DNA from: Lewinellaceae bacterium
GTDB taxonomy: Bacteria > Bacteroidota > Bacteroidia > Chitinophagales > Saprospiraceae
NCBI GenBank assembly: GCA_020636095.1
Contig: JACJYN010000002.1
Coordinates: forward strand, 1,116,001-1,180,000
Length of the DNA: 64,000 nucleotides
Direction: 5' to 3'
Shown one piece after another: positions 33,001-41,618 of the stretch. Position 1 is the first letter of the stretch. Every line of letters starts with the position of its first letter. The notes under the pieces were generated by a model, which saw only the letters and a program-made list of their open reading frames with translations, did not search any database and had not been told where the DNA came from. The translations under genes were made by a program, and so were the position numbers.

Positions 33001-33679
33001 AGAGCCCTTTGGTGGTGCCGGCGTACACGTCGCGCGTTTGAGGATGTACGAAAAGTTCCTGGGTGAAAAGGAAATTGCCATTGGTAGTATTGGGCAGAAT
33101 GGCCCAGTCCTTTCCCCCATTTTCCGATTTAAAGAGCGCAAAACCGGCAATACCGGCATACAATTCTCCGGTACCCATATACAACAGATCGGGCTCGTTG
33201 GGGTCCTGGGCCATCGCTCCGATCGAAATATTATCCAGGTAATCGTCGGCCTTATTCCAAACGGGGCGGCTGGCAGTGACGTCATCCGTTTTCCAGAGGC
33301 CGCCGGAAACGCCACCCGCCCAAATGGTTTTCCGATCCGGGTCATTCAGGTCGATGTGGATGACGCGGGTACGGCCGCCGATGTTGTTGGGGCCCCGTTC
33401 CCGCCAGTGGGATTCCAGGATGCCGCCCGGGGTGCGGGTGGCGTAATATTGTTGCAATGCTTTGGTTTTCTTCAGGGCTTGCATCAGGCGCTCGACCGGC
33501 GGATAGCCCAGGGCGGGGTCCTGAGTGATCCTGTTTTCGTACTCAAGGGCTTCCAGAATGCGTTCCTGTTTAGCCGGCTTGGCCCGCTTAGGAGCGGCGC
33601 TGTTAGAGTAGAAAAATGAGCCATAAAGAAGGCTGCCTATTAAAGCAAGGCCGGCGAGGAGAGTGAAAGATCTTATCAT
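30053..33679 (-). CDS. T9SS-exported BNR/sortilin-like repeat protein with PKD domain
   Basis: 1208 residues; N-terminal signal anchor-like MIRSFTLLAGLALIGSLLYG. Residues about 90-740 are BNR/Asp-box-type propeller repeats (WRERGPNNIGGRTRVIHID, WAGGVSGGLWKTDD, FKSENGGKDWAILP, YRSSNQGLSWEKVLG, YKSTSGDAGSWENL), as in VPS10/sortilin-like proteins and glycosidase-like propellers. A PKD domain follows at about 758-815 (FEWDFGDGTAGSGET), then a jelly-roll-type region (about 830-1010) and the T9SS sorting module (FPNPFQDFIEVTF to the C-terminus). No catalytic set of a sialidase is evident, so binding or adhesion is more likely than hydrolysis. ATG at 33679. Confidence 0.88.
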   Translation of the reverse strand: MIRSFTLLAGLALIGSLLYGSFFYSNSAAPKRAKPAKQERILEALEYENRITQDPALGYPPVERLMQALKKTKALQQYYATRTPGGILESHWRERGPNNIGGRTRVIHIDLNDPDRKTIWAGGVSGGLWKTDDVTASRPVWNKADDYLDNISIGAMAQDPNEPDLLYMGTGELYAGIAGFALFKSENGGKDWAILPNTTNGNFLFTQELFVHPQTRDVYAGTTKGLYRSSNQGLSWEKVLGAGAGTFQETIHDIAFHKASGTIYVSTTSVIYKSTSGDAGSWENLTAGTNFSEGFTRVEISVSQGSPQYLYAVGNSGGNGSGVHRLAEGSDFWEISSAPISNDGENWTRGQGGYDLEIAVDPFNGQRVFIGGIDLYASESGGISFNQISDWTGNPLQFVHADQHKILFDEQQQGVVYFGNDGGFFRSFNGGSNIQAANTEYNVTQFYAADIHPEALRDYFIGGTQDNGSLQLNQYGVVGARTVLGGDGFYAHIDQDEPQYQLVSLYYGDYAMSVDGGASFGVGVNTEGGFVNPSDYDDKANILYSQTNDGDFYRWDRESTQGGIINIENADISVTHVRVCPNVPNRIYLGAGSGRIYRIDNAHQGSTVNATSLGVNNAGSISSIDIELGNPDHLLVTLSNYGVTSVYESIDGGQSWMASEGNLPDMPVRWGLFNPNDASQAIIATELGVWATGQLNGAQTEWAPPTPGIGIPLTRTTMLQARQSDKVVLAATYGRGMWTSDLFSDPLPVITGNRVHYTQSPLFLTAQRSLRAESFEWDFGDGTAGSGETVYKEYAQIGEYALKMTINGSLSETAPIKILPDHSLPYSSEGEAYSGGFEAFPEQFGVHTIKGSSWERGNSSISGKSGVNSGNNAFVIGLDELYYQPNTETYLYLPNFDFSVQGIYELSFWAKFKLQGGFDGFQLQYSTDRGQTWKQLGTDKDGDWYNYTNESEPAAAFPLGASYFSGTKNSFDKFSLNVSGLAGNEDVAFRFVFRSENTGNHNGLAIDDVKITKYDGELLTKLLNFGGEFSSASQIRLAWETQPEYKCQYFEVEQSLNGKTFESVGRVNAKGYLATDLKSYTFSTPGDRLLYFFRLRVVNEDPAEDYEEVFYSPTIALRKENFYSGREVLRVFPNPFQDFIEVTFTDVMDDDVYYELYDMSGRLARKGKQLATGPLMRLEITGLPAGVYVLSLRIGEEGEEQTFQLLGL

Positions 33680-34027
33680 GAGACGGCAAATTTGATCGGT
33701 CGCTGATGGAATAGATGAATATTATAAGTATTTTATAACTCGCACGCCAATGGGAAATTGGCGCCCGAGACAGCGTTGTCGGGGCGCAATTTATTTCATC
33801 AGTCGCTTCGCTCGTGTCCTGTTGCGCTCCGGCTTGAGCCCCGGTTTAATACAATCTAAATATGCTAGACTACTTAATATTCAGGCAAAATAAGCTTATT
33901 GCAAGTAACCTACTCATTCCCACGCTTAGAAAATGCTCCAAAAGACAAAACTAACGCGGCTGGGCGACAAAAAACTCAACTAGCGCTCCGTCCCCGGCGG
34001 CTAATAGGCCTGGGTAGGATATAATTA

Positions 34028-34207
34028 GAGTATGTTCAAAATTCGATCAATGGCCTGCCCCGAAGGGCCCCTTTGGGGCGAGCGGCAAATTTTGTTCCAT
34101 CCGGCGTTAAATTTTTCGCCGGATTGCCCGCATCCGGCTGCAAAATTTGCCTTGGCTGGAATAAAATTTTCTCGCTCTCGGCTCATCATCGAAATTTGAA
34201 CATACTC
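34028..34207. mobile_element. MITE-like element (180 bp) with TTA target duplication
   Basis: Terminal inverted repeats GAGTATGTTCAAAATTCGAT (left) and, reversed, GAGTATGTTCAAATTTCGAT (right) differ at one position. TTA flanks both sides (34025-34027, 34208-34210). An inner inverted repeat GGCAAATTTTG/CAAAATTTGCC is present. There is no ORF. GAG ends plus TNA duplication resemble IS5-family (IS1031/IS427-like) elements; the family assignment is inference. Confidence 0.8.
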
Positions 34208-34303
34208 TTAGGAGCGGCGCCTCAGCGTTTGAATATTCTACCAACTACCGCGCTTAGGCGACAAAATGAAATTTGGAATGCAAATTTAATGGATGCAAGC
34301 TAT

Positions 34304-34311
34304 TATTTTTG
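34304..34311 (+). promoter_or_regulatory. Possible -7 box for the metalloprotease gene
   Basis: TATTTTTG matches TAnnTTTG; the -33 is not convincing. It would give a leader of about 160 nt. Confidence 0.3.
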
Positions 34312-34477
34312 TGCCTATTAATAGAAGAGGTGACGCCTTCCCACGCCAGTCCCGGTTTTGTAAAAGGTGTCGCCTCCAACTCAGGGCGCGCTTTTATGCC
34401 ATTCCCAAACAGGAATCCAAAAAACTTAACCCATTTTCCAATTCATTCCTTGAAAGCATATCGAAAACAGTAAAAAC

Positions 34478-37400
34478 ATGAGATTATTCCTAACGCTTAT
34501 CTTCATTCTCCCGGGGCTGTTGCCCCTGCAAGCTCAGCAAAATTTCTGGACAGACGCCAGCGAAAGCGCCCTCCCGGAAACGGCGCTCCGGCAGCGCAGC
34601 TTTGTGGTCACTCACTACCGGGCGCTGGCCCTCGAACTGGAAGGCCTGAAAACGGCGCTACAAGCCGCCCCCATGGAATTCACCCCGGAGGCCACCGCCC
34701 CCATAGTGCTGTCCATGCCCATGCCGGATGGCGCCATCAAAACCTTTGAGGTAGTGGAATCGCCGGTGATGGCCCCGGGGTTGGCGGCGCGTTATCCGTC
34801 TATCAAGACTTACAAGGGCTGGAACCCCGACAACCCGAGCGAAACCATCCGCTTCGGGTATGGCCCCAAGGGCTTCTACGGCACCATGCTGACGGCACAG
34901 GGCGCGGTATATATCGACACCCGGACGGAAGGCGCCTGGCCCGTTTACATGTCATACTTCGTAAAGGACAACCCCAACCCGGAATTGTGGAGTGATTTTA
35001 AGTGTGAAACCGATTCGGACGAAGAAGTGCATACTCCGATCTACGAAGGAGATGTGATTGAGAACCGCAACCCAATGGGGCAGATCACACTTCGGACCTA
35101 CAAACTGGCGTTGGCCTGTACCGGCGAATACGCCCAATTCCACGGCGGCACCAAAGAGCTGGTGCTGGCGGAAATGACGGCCGTCGTCAACCGCCTCAAC
35201 CAGGTCTTTGAACGCGACCTGGCCATCCGGGCGCAGTTGGTCGAGAACAATGACGAGATCATCTTCCTCGACCCTCAGATGGATGGCCTGAGCAATGGAA
35301 ACACCGGTGCTTTATTGGGAGAGATAGCTAACAAGATCAACCCCATCATCGGCATCAACAACTATGATTACGGCCATGTTGTGAACGTTCACGCCGACTC
35401 ACCCGGCAACGGGGTAGCTTCCATAAGAAGCGCTTGTAATATCCAAATCAAAGCGAATGGGGTATCCGGCATTACCATTCCTCAGGGAGACCCCTTTGTT
35501 ATTGATATTATTGCCCATGAAATGGGCCATCAGTTTGGGGCCAACCACACGATGAGCAGTTGCCAGAATGTCAACGATGGCACCGCCTACGAACCGGGTA
35601 GTGGTACGACCATCATGAGTTATTCCGGGATTTGCCCTCCGGGTAATAATGTCCAAACTTTCACGGACCCTCAATATCATACCGGCTCTCTTGAGGAAAT
35701 CTTTGGTTACCTCCGCCTCGGGATAGGCGATGCTTGTCCGGACAAGATGCTCACCGACAATACCGAACCGGTCGTGGAAATCCCTCGTCCAGGTGGTTTT
35801 TTTATACCTACCAGCACGCCTTTTGAGCTGATAGCCTCGGCCTCCGACGCCGAAGGCGATGCGTTGACTTACTGCTGGGAGCAGTTCGACCTGGGCCCGA
35901 CGGCCCAAAGTGGCGGGTACGGCAACCCCACCGGAGACGCTCCTTTGTTCCGTTCTTTTCCACCTACGGAGAGCCCCATGCGGGTATTCCCAAAGCTGAG
36001 CAAGATACTGAGCAACAATTATGACATCTCCGAAATATTGCCCACTTACGGCCGCAATATGACCTTTCGCTGCACGGTGCGGGATAACAATCCACAGGGG
36101 GGGGCGGCAGTCTGGGCGCAGATCGGATTTAAAGTAGACAGTACGGCCGGCCCCTTCCGGGTCCTGGCGCCGAATACTTCCGCTGACCGATGGACAGTGG
36201 GCGCCTACACAGAAGTCGCCTGGGACGTAGCGAACACGGACAATGATATCGTCCGCTGCCAAAAAGTCAACATCAAGCTATCTCTGGATGGGGGCTTTAC
36301 TTACCCCATCACCCTGCTGGAAAACGTGGATAACGATGGCTCCGCCTTCATCACGGTGCCGGATGAGGTAACGATGCAGGCCCGGGTGCGCATCGAAGCC
36401 GCCAACAACATTTTCTTCGATGTCTCCAACCAGAATTTCTTTATCGAAGCAGCCACCGAACCGGGTTACGCGCTGACGCTGGCCCCCGATGACCTCTCGC
36501 CGCTCTGCCTGCCGAATCCCGCCGTCATTGAGATCGAAACGGCCTCCATTCTGGGTTTCAACGAACCCATTTCGCTCGACCTGGTCAGCGAGCTGCCCGA
36601 AGGCGCTACCTACAGCTTCTCCCAAAACCCGGTCAGCCCTTCAGAAAACACGACCCTGACTATTACTTTTAATACGTTCTTTGAAGAGACTCTCGACCTG
36701 CAAATCCAGGCCGTAGCCGCCGGCCTGGATACAGCCTACCGGAATCTTCAGATCACCACCGTCAGCAATGATTTTTCCTCGATGGCGCTGCTCACTCCGG
36801 CCGATGGCAGGGACGATATCCAGTTGCAGGCCAACTTCTCCTGGCAAGGGGCCGATGATGCCGTTACTTATGACTTTCAGCTGGCCACCAGCGCTACTTT
36901 CGATGAATCAGCTATCATAGAGGCCGCCAACGGACTCACCGCTACTGAATATGCACCTCAATCTTTTTTTGACAATAACCAGCGCTTTTTCTGGCGGGTA
37001 CGCCCGGTCAACGAATGCGGCGCCGGCCCCTGGTTGACGCCCTTCGTTTTCCAAACCATCACGGTGGATTGTGCCGGCAGCGATCTGCCCAACGACCTGC
37101 CGATCAACCTGCCCAGCGCGGTCAGCACCCGGACGTCCACCCTGTTTGTCGCTACCGATGGCATCATCAGTGACGTCAATGTCAAAAATTTAGATATCAA
37201 TTTCACTCCGGTACGGAGTATTCGGGCTACGCTGATCAGCCCTGCCGGTACCCGGGCCATCCTTTTCAACCGCAACTGCTTCACCAACTCGGGAGACATT
37301 GAACTGACCTTAGACGATGAAGCCCCGGAAGACATCCCCTGTCCACCGGACGATTTTGTGCCGGCCCAGCCTGAGCAATCGCTTTCTGTTTTTGACGGAG

Positions 37401-38128
37401 AGAATACAGCCGGCCCGTGGACCCTGGAAGTGCAGGTTGTAGAAAGCGGATTCGGCACCGGAACAGTCAATGGCTGGCAACTGGAGTTCTGCGCCGCCAC
37501 CGCCACCACGCCGCCGCTGCTCATTACCAATGAAGTGCTGAGCGTACCGCCGGGGCAAGCCAATACGGTCACGCCTGACTACCTGAAGGCGGAAGACGAT
37601 GCCGCTACTCCTGAGCAGTTGACGTATACCCTTCTGCAGCCGCCGGCTCACGGGCAGCTCTATCGCTGGAGCCTGGACGAGGTGCTCACCACCGGCTCCA
37701 AATTTACCCAGTCGACCATCAATACCTTCAACCTCGTTTACGTCCACGACGGCAGCGATACGCAGGAAGACCACTTCACCTTCATCGTTGATGATGGCCA
37801 GGGCGGCTTTATTCCCACCCAAACATTCAACATCGTTATCGATGAGAATGCCGTAGTCAGTACGGCTGAAGCCGATCCCGGCAATGCGGTCAGCCTGTTC
37901 CCCAACCCGGCGCAGGATCAGGTTACCATTGGCTTCCGGCAGCCCGTTAAGGGTGACGTGGCGGCCCGCCTGATCAACCTGCAAGGGCAGGTGGTGCAAC
38001 AAAACCGCTTCCCGGAGGCCGGGCGACAGTTGCAACTGAACACGGCCGGCCTTCCGGCCGGCATCTACCTGGTCAATGTACAAACGGAAGATGGTAATTT
38101 CACTGAAAAATTGATACTCCAACGGTAA
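34478..38128 (+). CDS. T9SS-exported reprolysin-like metalloprotease with P-domain
   Basis: 1216 residues. Signal peptide MRLFLTLIFILPGLLPLQAQ, then a propeptide-like region. The metzincin catalytic domain carries HEMGHQFGANH (347-357, HExxHxxxxxH zinc site) and the Met-turn TIMSYSGIC, as in M12B-like peptidases. Fibronectin-like segments follow (NFSWQGADDAVTYDFQLATS). A proprotein-convertase P-domain lies at about 895-1005 (VRSIRATLISPAGTRAIL, GPWTLEVQV, GTVNGWQLEFC), then a cadherin/CSPG-like repeat (PPAHGQLYRWSLDEVL) and the T9SS sorting module (SLFPNPAQDQVTIGF to LILQR). Likely an extracellular zinc protease for protein degradation. ATG at 34478; a terminator follows at 38148. Confidence 0.92.
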   Translation: MRLFLTLIFILPGLLPLQAQQNFWTDASESALPETALRQRSFVVTHYRALALELEGLKTALQAAPMEFTPEATAPIVLSMPMPDGAIKTFEVVESPVMAPGLAARYPSIKTYKGWNPDNPSETIRFGYGPKGFYGTMLTAQGAVYIDTRTEGAWPVYMSYFVKDNPNPELWSDFKCETDSDEEVHTPIYEGDVIENRNPMGQITLRTYKLALACTGEYAQFHGGTKELVLAEMTAVVNRLNQVFERDLAIRAQLVENNDEIIFLDPQMDGLSNGNTGALLGEIANKINPIIGINNYDYGHVVNVHADSPGNGVASIRSACNIQIKANGVSGITIPQGDPFVIDIIAHEMGHQFGANHTMSSCQNVNDGTAYEPGSGTTIMSYSGICPPGNNVQTFTDPQYHTGSLEEIFGYLRLGIGDACPDKMLTDNTEPVVEIPRPGGFFIPTSTPFELIASASDAEGDALTYCWEQFDLGPTAQSGGYGNPTGDAPLFRSFPPTESPMRVFPKLSKILSNNYDISEILPTYGRNMTFRCTVRDNNPQGGAAVWAQIGFKVDSTAGPFRVLAPNTSADRWTVGAYTEVAWDVANTDNDIVRCQKVNIKLSLDGGFTYPITLLENVDNDGSAFITVPDEVTMQARVRIEAANNIFFDVSNQNFFIEAATEPGYALTLAPDDLSPLCLPNPAVIEIETASILGFNEPISLDLVSELPEGATYSFSQNPVSPSENTTLTITFNTFFEETLDLQIQAVAAGLDTAYRNLQITTVSNDFSSMALLTPADGRDDIQLQANFSWQGADDAVTYDFQLATSATFDESAIIEAANGLTATEYAPQSFFDNNQRFFWRVRPVNECGAGPWLTPFVFQTITVDCAGSDLPNDLPINLPSAVSTRTSTLFVATDGIISDVNVKNLDINFTPVRSIRATLISPAGTRAILFNRNCFTNSGDIELTLDDEAPEDIPCPPDDFVPAQPEQSLSVFDGENTAGPWTLEVQVVESGFGTGTVNGWQLEFCAATATTPPLLITNEVLSVPPGQANTVTPDYLKAEDDAATPEQLTYTLLQPPAHGQLYRWSLDEVLTTGSKFTQSTINTFNLVYVHDGSDTQEDHFTFIVDDGQGGFIPTQTFNIVIDENAVVSTAEADPGNAVSLFPNPAQDQVTIGFRQPVKGDVAARLINLQGQVVQQNRFPEAGRQLQLNTAGLPAGIYLVNVQTEDGNFTEKLILQR

Positions 38129-38147
38129 GAGGCATAAAGCAAAAGAG

Positions 38148-38184
38148 AGAGGCGCTCATGGTTGTCATGGGGGCCTCTTTTTTT
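38148..38184 (+). terminator. Terminator of the metalloprotease gene
   Basis: AGAGGC-GC-TCATG pairs with CATGG-GG-GCCTCT around GTTGT, followed by a run of T. It lies 20 bp past the stop codon. Confidence 0.85.
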
Positions 38185-38280
38185 CGGTGTTCGGTGTTCG
38201 GTGTTCGCAGGTTCGCCATTCGCAGGTTCGGTGTTCGCAGGTTCGCGGTTCGCGGTTCGCAGTACTCAGAGTGCCCTACC

Positions 38281-38838
38281 GAATTCCGAACAACCGAACT
38301 CCGAACAGCGTAGGTTCGCCTGCCGAATTCCGAACAACCGAACTCCGAACAGCGTAGGTTCGCCTGCCGAATTCCGAACAACCGAACTCCGAACAGCGTA
38401 GGTTCGCCTGCCGAATTCCGAACAACCGAACTCCGAACAGCGTAGGTTCGCCTGCCGAATTCCGAACAACCGAACTCCGAACAGCGTAGGTTCGCCTGCC
38501 GAATTCCGAACAACCGAACTCCGAACAGCGTAGGTTCGCCTACCGAATTCCGAACAACCGAACTCCGAACAGCGTAGGTTCGCCTGCCGAATTCCGAACA
38601 ACCGAACTCCGAACAGCGTAGGTTCGCCTGCCGAATTCCGAACAACCGAACTCCGAACAGCGTAGGTTCGCCTACCGAATACCGAACAACCGAACTCCGA
38701 ACAGCGTAGGTTCGCCTACCGAACTCCGAACAACCGAACTCCGAACACCGTAGGTTCGCCTGCCGAATTCCGAACAACCGAACTCCGAACAGCGTAGGTT
38801 CGCCTACCGAATTCCGAACAACCGAACTCCGAACAGCG
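38281..38838. repeat. 44-bp tandem repeat, about 12.7 copies
   Basis: The unit begins GAATTCCGAACAACCGAACT and continues CCGAACAGCGTAGGTTCGCC plus TGCC or TACC, 44 bp in all, starting at 38281, 38325, 38369 and so on to 38809. Copies are identical except for a TGCC/TACC switch and single changes near 38677-38752 (GAATACC, GAACTCC, AACACCG). The array is preceded by degenerate GTTCGC/GTTCGG microrepeats (38189-38270) of the same character. All frames stay open because the unit has no stop codons, but 44 is not a multiple of three, so it is unlikely to be coding. No spacers, hence not CRISPR. Confidence 0.95.
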
Positions 38839-38846
38839 CCCTTCCA

Positions 38847-39601
38847 TTATACCCCTCTCTTATTCCCATAGATCAAAATATGCAGGCGGCTGGTAAAATG
38901 AAAGCCGTGTTGTTTACACACCTCCACCAGCCAGGCCATCTTTGCCCTCAGGCTGGCTTCGGAAGTACCCTCCGGCATGAGGTATACCTTTTCAGGATCA
39001 ATCGCGTAGCGCCGGATCAGGCCCATTACCTCTTCCAAATCCTGCGGTTCGGCGACTACAAATTTAAACACAGCCTTGGGGCTCTGAGCAAAGAAACGAT
39101 AGGCCTCGGTTTCTCTCTTAGTTTTTGCGGGTTATTGGAGTTAGCCAGTTTGGGGGAGACGTTGTACTGGCCGATGCGGGCGTCAAATACCGGTTCGGGT
39201 ATCAGTGTGCCGTTGGTTTCAATTTCAAACCAGAAGCCTTCCCCCAGCGCTTCCATCAGCGCCAGCAGGCCTTCCTGCTGCATCATGGGTTCGCCCCCCG
39301 TGAGCACAACATTTTTACAGGGATACTGCCGCACCAGGCCAGCTACTGCTTCCACCGGAAGCTCCGCCACCACTTCTTTGATGTCAAACTTTTCGTAATC
39401 CGGCTCAGCGTCTCTTATGTGCGTGAAACGCGTTCCTTTCCAGTTCCAGGTATAGTCCGTATCGCACCAGATGCAATGCAGGTTGCACAGAGCTGTGCGT
39501 ACAAAAATACTGGGCTGTCCCAGGTTTTTGCCTTCCCCCTGTACGCTGTAAAAGACTTCCGGGTGGGCGTCGGGGCGAGCGATTTTCAGATGTGTTTTCA
39601 T
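38847..39601 (-). pseudogene. queE: queE (7-carboxy-7-deazaguanine synthase) interrupted by a frameshift
   Basis: The frame from ATG 39601 (MKTHLKIARPDAHPEVFYSVQGEG) encodes the radical-SAM enzyme that makes the deazaguanine core of queuosine: the cluster CNLHCIWCD, the substrate-binding YSVQGEG, VVLTGGEPMMQQ, FEIETNGT and YNVSPKLANSNN. After NNPQKLRE it runs out of frame. The proper continuation (TEAYRFFAQSPKAVFKFVVAEPQ... to YGNKRGV) resumes in the next frame and ends at 38847. Loss of one base in an A run (complement of 39110-39112, AAAA to AAA) explains it. Either a sequencing error or a real mutation; the otherwise perfect sequence favours error or a very recent change. Confidence 0.88.
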
Positions 39602-39644
39602 GTATTGGTGTATAGCCTCCCCCCAACCCCCTCCGAAGGAGGGG

Positions 39645-40075
39645 GAGTAGGGGATCAGGTTTGCTGCCATCATCGAGCCAATTCCCCCTGCAAAGGAGGG
39701 GGAGTGCAATCACTGGAGGGGAGGGGAGTAGGGGATCAGGTTTGCTGCCATCACCGAGCCAATTCCCCCTGCAAAGGAGGGGGAGTAGGGGATCAGGTTT
39801 GCTGCCATCACCGAGCCAATTCCCCCTGCAAAGGAGGGGGAGTAGGGGATCAGGTTTGCTGCCATCACCGAGCCAATTCCCCCTGCAAAGGAGGGGGAGT
39901 AGGGGATCAGGTTTGCTGCCATCACCGAGCCAATTCCCCCTGCAAAGGAGGGGGAGTAGGGGATCAGGTTTGCTGCCATCACCGAGCCAATTCCCCCTGC
40001 AAAGGAGGGGGAGTAGGGGATCAGGTTTGCTGCCATCATCGAGCCAATTCCCCTTCCTTCGGAGGGGGTTAGGGG
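39645..40075. repeat. 57-bp tandem repeat with hairpin core upstream of queE
   Basis: Seven copies of a 57-bp unit containing GATCAGGTTTGCTGCCATCA, CGAGCCAATT and the hairpin CCCCCT-GCAA-AGGAGGGGG; five copies (from about 39726) are perfectly periodic, and the first (about 39650) is offset by an insertion TGCAATCACTGGAGGG. The last copy and the left flank carry CTTCGGAGG-type variants of the hairpin, like the CCCCCTCCGAAGGAGGGGG repeats dispersed in Bacteroidota intergenic DNA. The length is 19 codons, so frames remain open on both strands, but no start signal or protein-like composition supports translation. Confidence 0.92.
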
Positions 40076-40082
40076 GAGGCTC

Positions 40083-41372
40083 TTAATCCAACTCCAGCCC
40101 CCTCCATCGATACATCCAATACTGAATGCCGCCTCGGGCCAGAAGGAAGAGCAGCAGCGTCAGCCACAGGCCGTGGTTACCCAGCGGGATCGTGGCAAAA
40201 TAAGTAACAACGAAGATAACAAATGCCAGTATCATACTGTTGCGCATGGCGCGGGAAGCGGTCAGCCCGATGAAGACGCCGTCCCATATATAACAAGGAG
40301 TAGCGAAAACGGGCAGCAGGGCCATCCAGAATAAAAACGGGCGGGCGGCAGCAAGCACATCCTTTTGGTTGGTAAACACCTGTAGCAGTTCCGTGCTGAA
40401 GAGTCCGTAGCCGAAGCTAAAGAACAAGGCCAGCCCCATGCCCCAGGCGAAAGAGAGGCGGATCGCCCGGTGGGTTTTCGAATCATCGGCAGCCCCCCGG
40501 TACTTACCCACCAGGCTCTCTGAAGCAAAGGCAAAGCCATCTACTCCGTAGGACATCCAGTTGAGGAATTGCAGCAGGATGGTGTTGACCGCCAGCACCA
40601 TGCCCCCCTCGGCGGAAGACTGGCTGTAAAAAAAGGCAAAGGCGGCCGTAAGCGCCAGGGTTCGGATGAAAATATCGGCGTTGATGCTCAGGAATTTCTT
40701 TAGTTGGCTCCATTGCAGGATGGCGATCCGCTGGAAATGTTCCAGCAGGTACCCGTAGCGAAAGCAGAACAAGCCCACCGCCAGTAGCAGGCCACAGTAT
40801 TGAGCGATGACCGTCCCGTAAGCCACCCCGTCCACATCCATACCCTGGTTTTGTACCAAATAAAGACTCAGCACAATGTTAACCACATTAACCACCACGG
40901 TGAGGATGAGCGGGTAGATGGCGTTCTGCATGCCGAAGAACCAGCCCATGAATGCGTAGAGGCCGAGCGTGGCCGGCGCAGCCCAAATGCGGATATAAAA
41001 ATACTCGGCCACCAGGCCTTTCTGCTCACCGGTGGCATTCATCAGGAAAAAACTTGCCTGCCCGAAGGGCCATTGCAGCACAAGCAGTCCGGCAGCCACC
41101 AGCAGCACGGCCAGCAGGGCTCTGCCCAGGGTGTGGGTGACGGCGCCATCATTTTTTGCACCGTAGGCCTGCGCCGTCATGCCCGTAGTGCCCATGCGCA
41201 GGAAGCCGAAATTCCAGTAGATGAAGTTGAAGATCATTGAGCCGATGCCTACTGCGCCGATGTGCAATTCGGAGAGACGGCCCATGAGCGCGGTATCTAC
41301 GCTGCTCAGCAAGGGTACCGAGATGTTGCTGATGATATTGGGAATGGCAAGACGGAGGATTTCTTTGTTCAT
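40083..41372 (-). CDS. MATE-family multidrug/toxin efflux transporter
   Basis: A 429-residue inner-membrane protein with about 12 hydrophobic helices in two MATE repeats. The N-terminus MNKEILRLAIPNIISNISVP followed by SSVDTALMGRLSELHIGAVG is characteristic of the DinF-like branch; the second half begins with LNWMSYGVDGFAFASESLVG, the equivalent DG-A-A segment. It exports organic cations or other toxic compounds using Na+ or H+; the substrate is not predictable. The start at 41372 is the only good ATG. The end lies within 10 bp of the 57-bp repeat array. Divergent from the Ddl-PASTA gene. Confidence 0.92.
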   Translation of the reverse strand: MNKEILRLAIPNIISNISVPLLSSVDTALMGRLSELHIGAVGIGSMIFNFIYWNFGFLRMGTTGMTAQAYGAKNDGAVTHTLGRALLAVLLVAAGLLVLQWPFGQASFFLMNATGEQKGLVAEYFYIRIWAAPATLGLYAFMGWFFGMQNAIYPLILTVVVNVVNIVLSLYLVQNQGMDVDGVAYGTVIAQYCGLLLAVGLFCFRYGYLLEHFQRIAILQWSQLKKFLSINADIFIRTLALTAAFAFFYSQSSAEGGMVLAVNTILLQFLNWMSYGVDGFAFASESLVGKYRGAADDSKTHRAIRLSFAWGMGLALFFSFGYGLFSTELLQVFTNQKDVLAAARPFLFWMALLPVFATPCYIWDGVFIGLTASRAMRNSMILAFVIFVVTYFATIPLGNHGLWLTLLLFLLARGGIQYWMYRWRGLELD

Positions 41373-41403
41373 GGGGGATGTTTGTGGATCAGTGGATCGG
41401 TGA

Positions 41404-41445
41404 TCAGCGAATTGCGAACAGCGAACACCGAATTCCGAACGCGCA
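41404..41445. repeat. Short GCGAAC/CCGAAT microrepeat related to the 44-bp array
   Basis: GCGAATTGCGAACAGCGAAC followed by ACCGAATTCCGAAC repeats the vocabulary of the 38281 array. Similar stretches occur near 9605 and 26380. All lie between genes. Confidence 0.5.
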
Positions 41446-41618
41446 CTTATTGGTGCAAGCTAATACAACCATTGCAAAAAGCCACATTGAGCGCGAACGA
41501 ATACGAACCCAACGGCGCCATTTACTCAGCCCTTCTCTACGGGCTATCATTTCCCGGCCGATTCCCCAGCCGATTTCGGAAGTTGGCGTCAAAAGTTTAA
41601 AATAAGCCCTAAACAATA

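Larger units (their letters stand above)
33680..34477. other. 800-bp gene-free region between divergent secreted-protein genes
   Basis: Contains no credible ORF. It holds a perfect hairpin CGCCAAT-GGGAA-ATTGGCG near 33747, an AT-rich stretch near 33860-33920, the MITE at 34028-34207 and a -7 box at 34304. Both flanking genes point away from it, so their promoters must lie here. Confidence 0.5.

Noticed and set aside
38100..38777. 225-aa minus-strand open frame over the 44-bp array
   Set aside because: The array is open in every frame because the unit has no stop codons; 44 bp is not a multiple of three, there is no start signal, and its composition is not protein-like.
38281..40075. CRISPR array
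   Set aside because: Both arrays are tandem repeats without spacers, and no cas gene is present.
39125..40086. Long plus- and minus-strand open frames over the 57-bp array (19-aa repeats)
   Set aside because: Open on both strands owing to the repeat; no promoter, and the plus-strand frame is antisense to queE.
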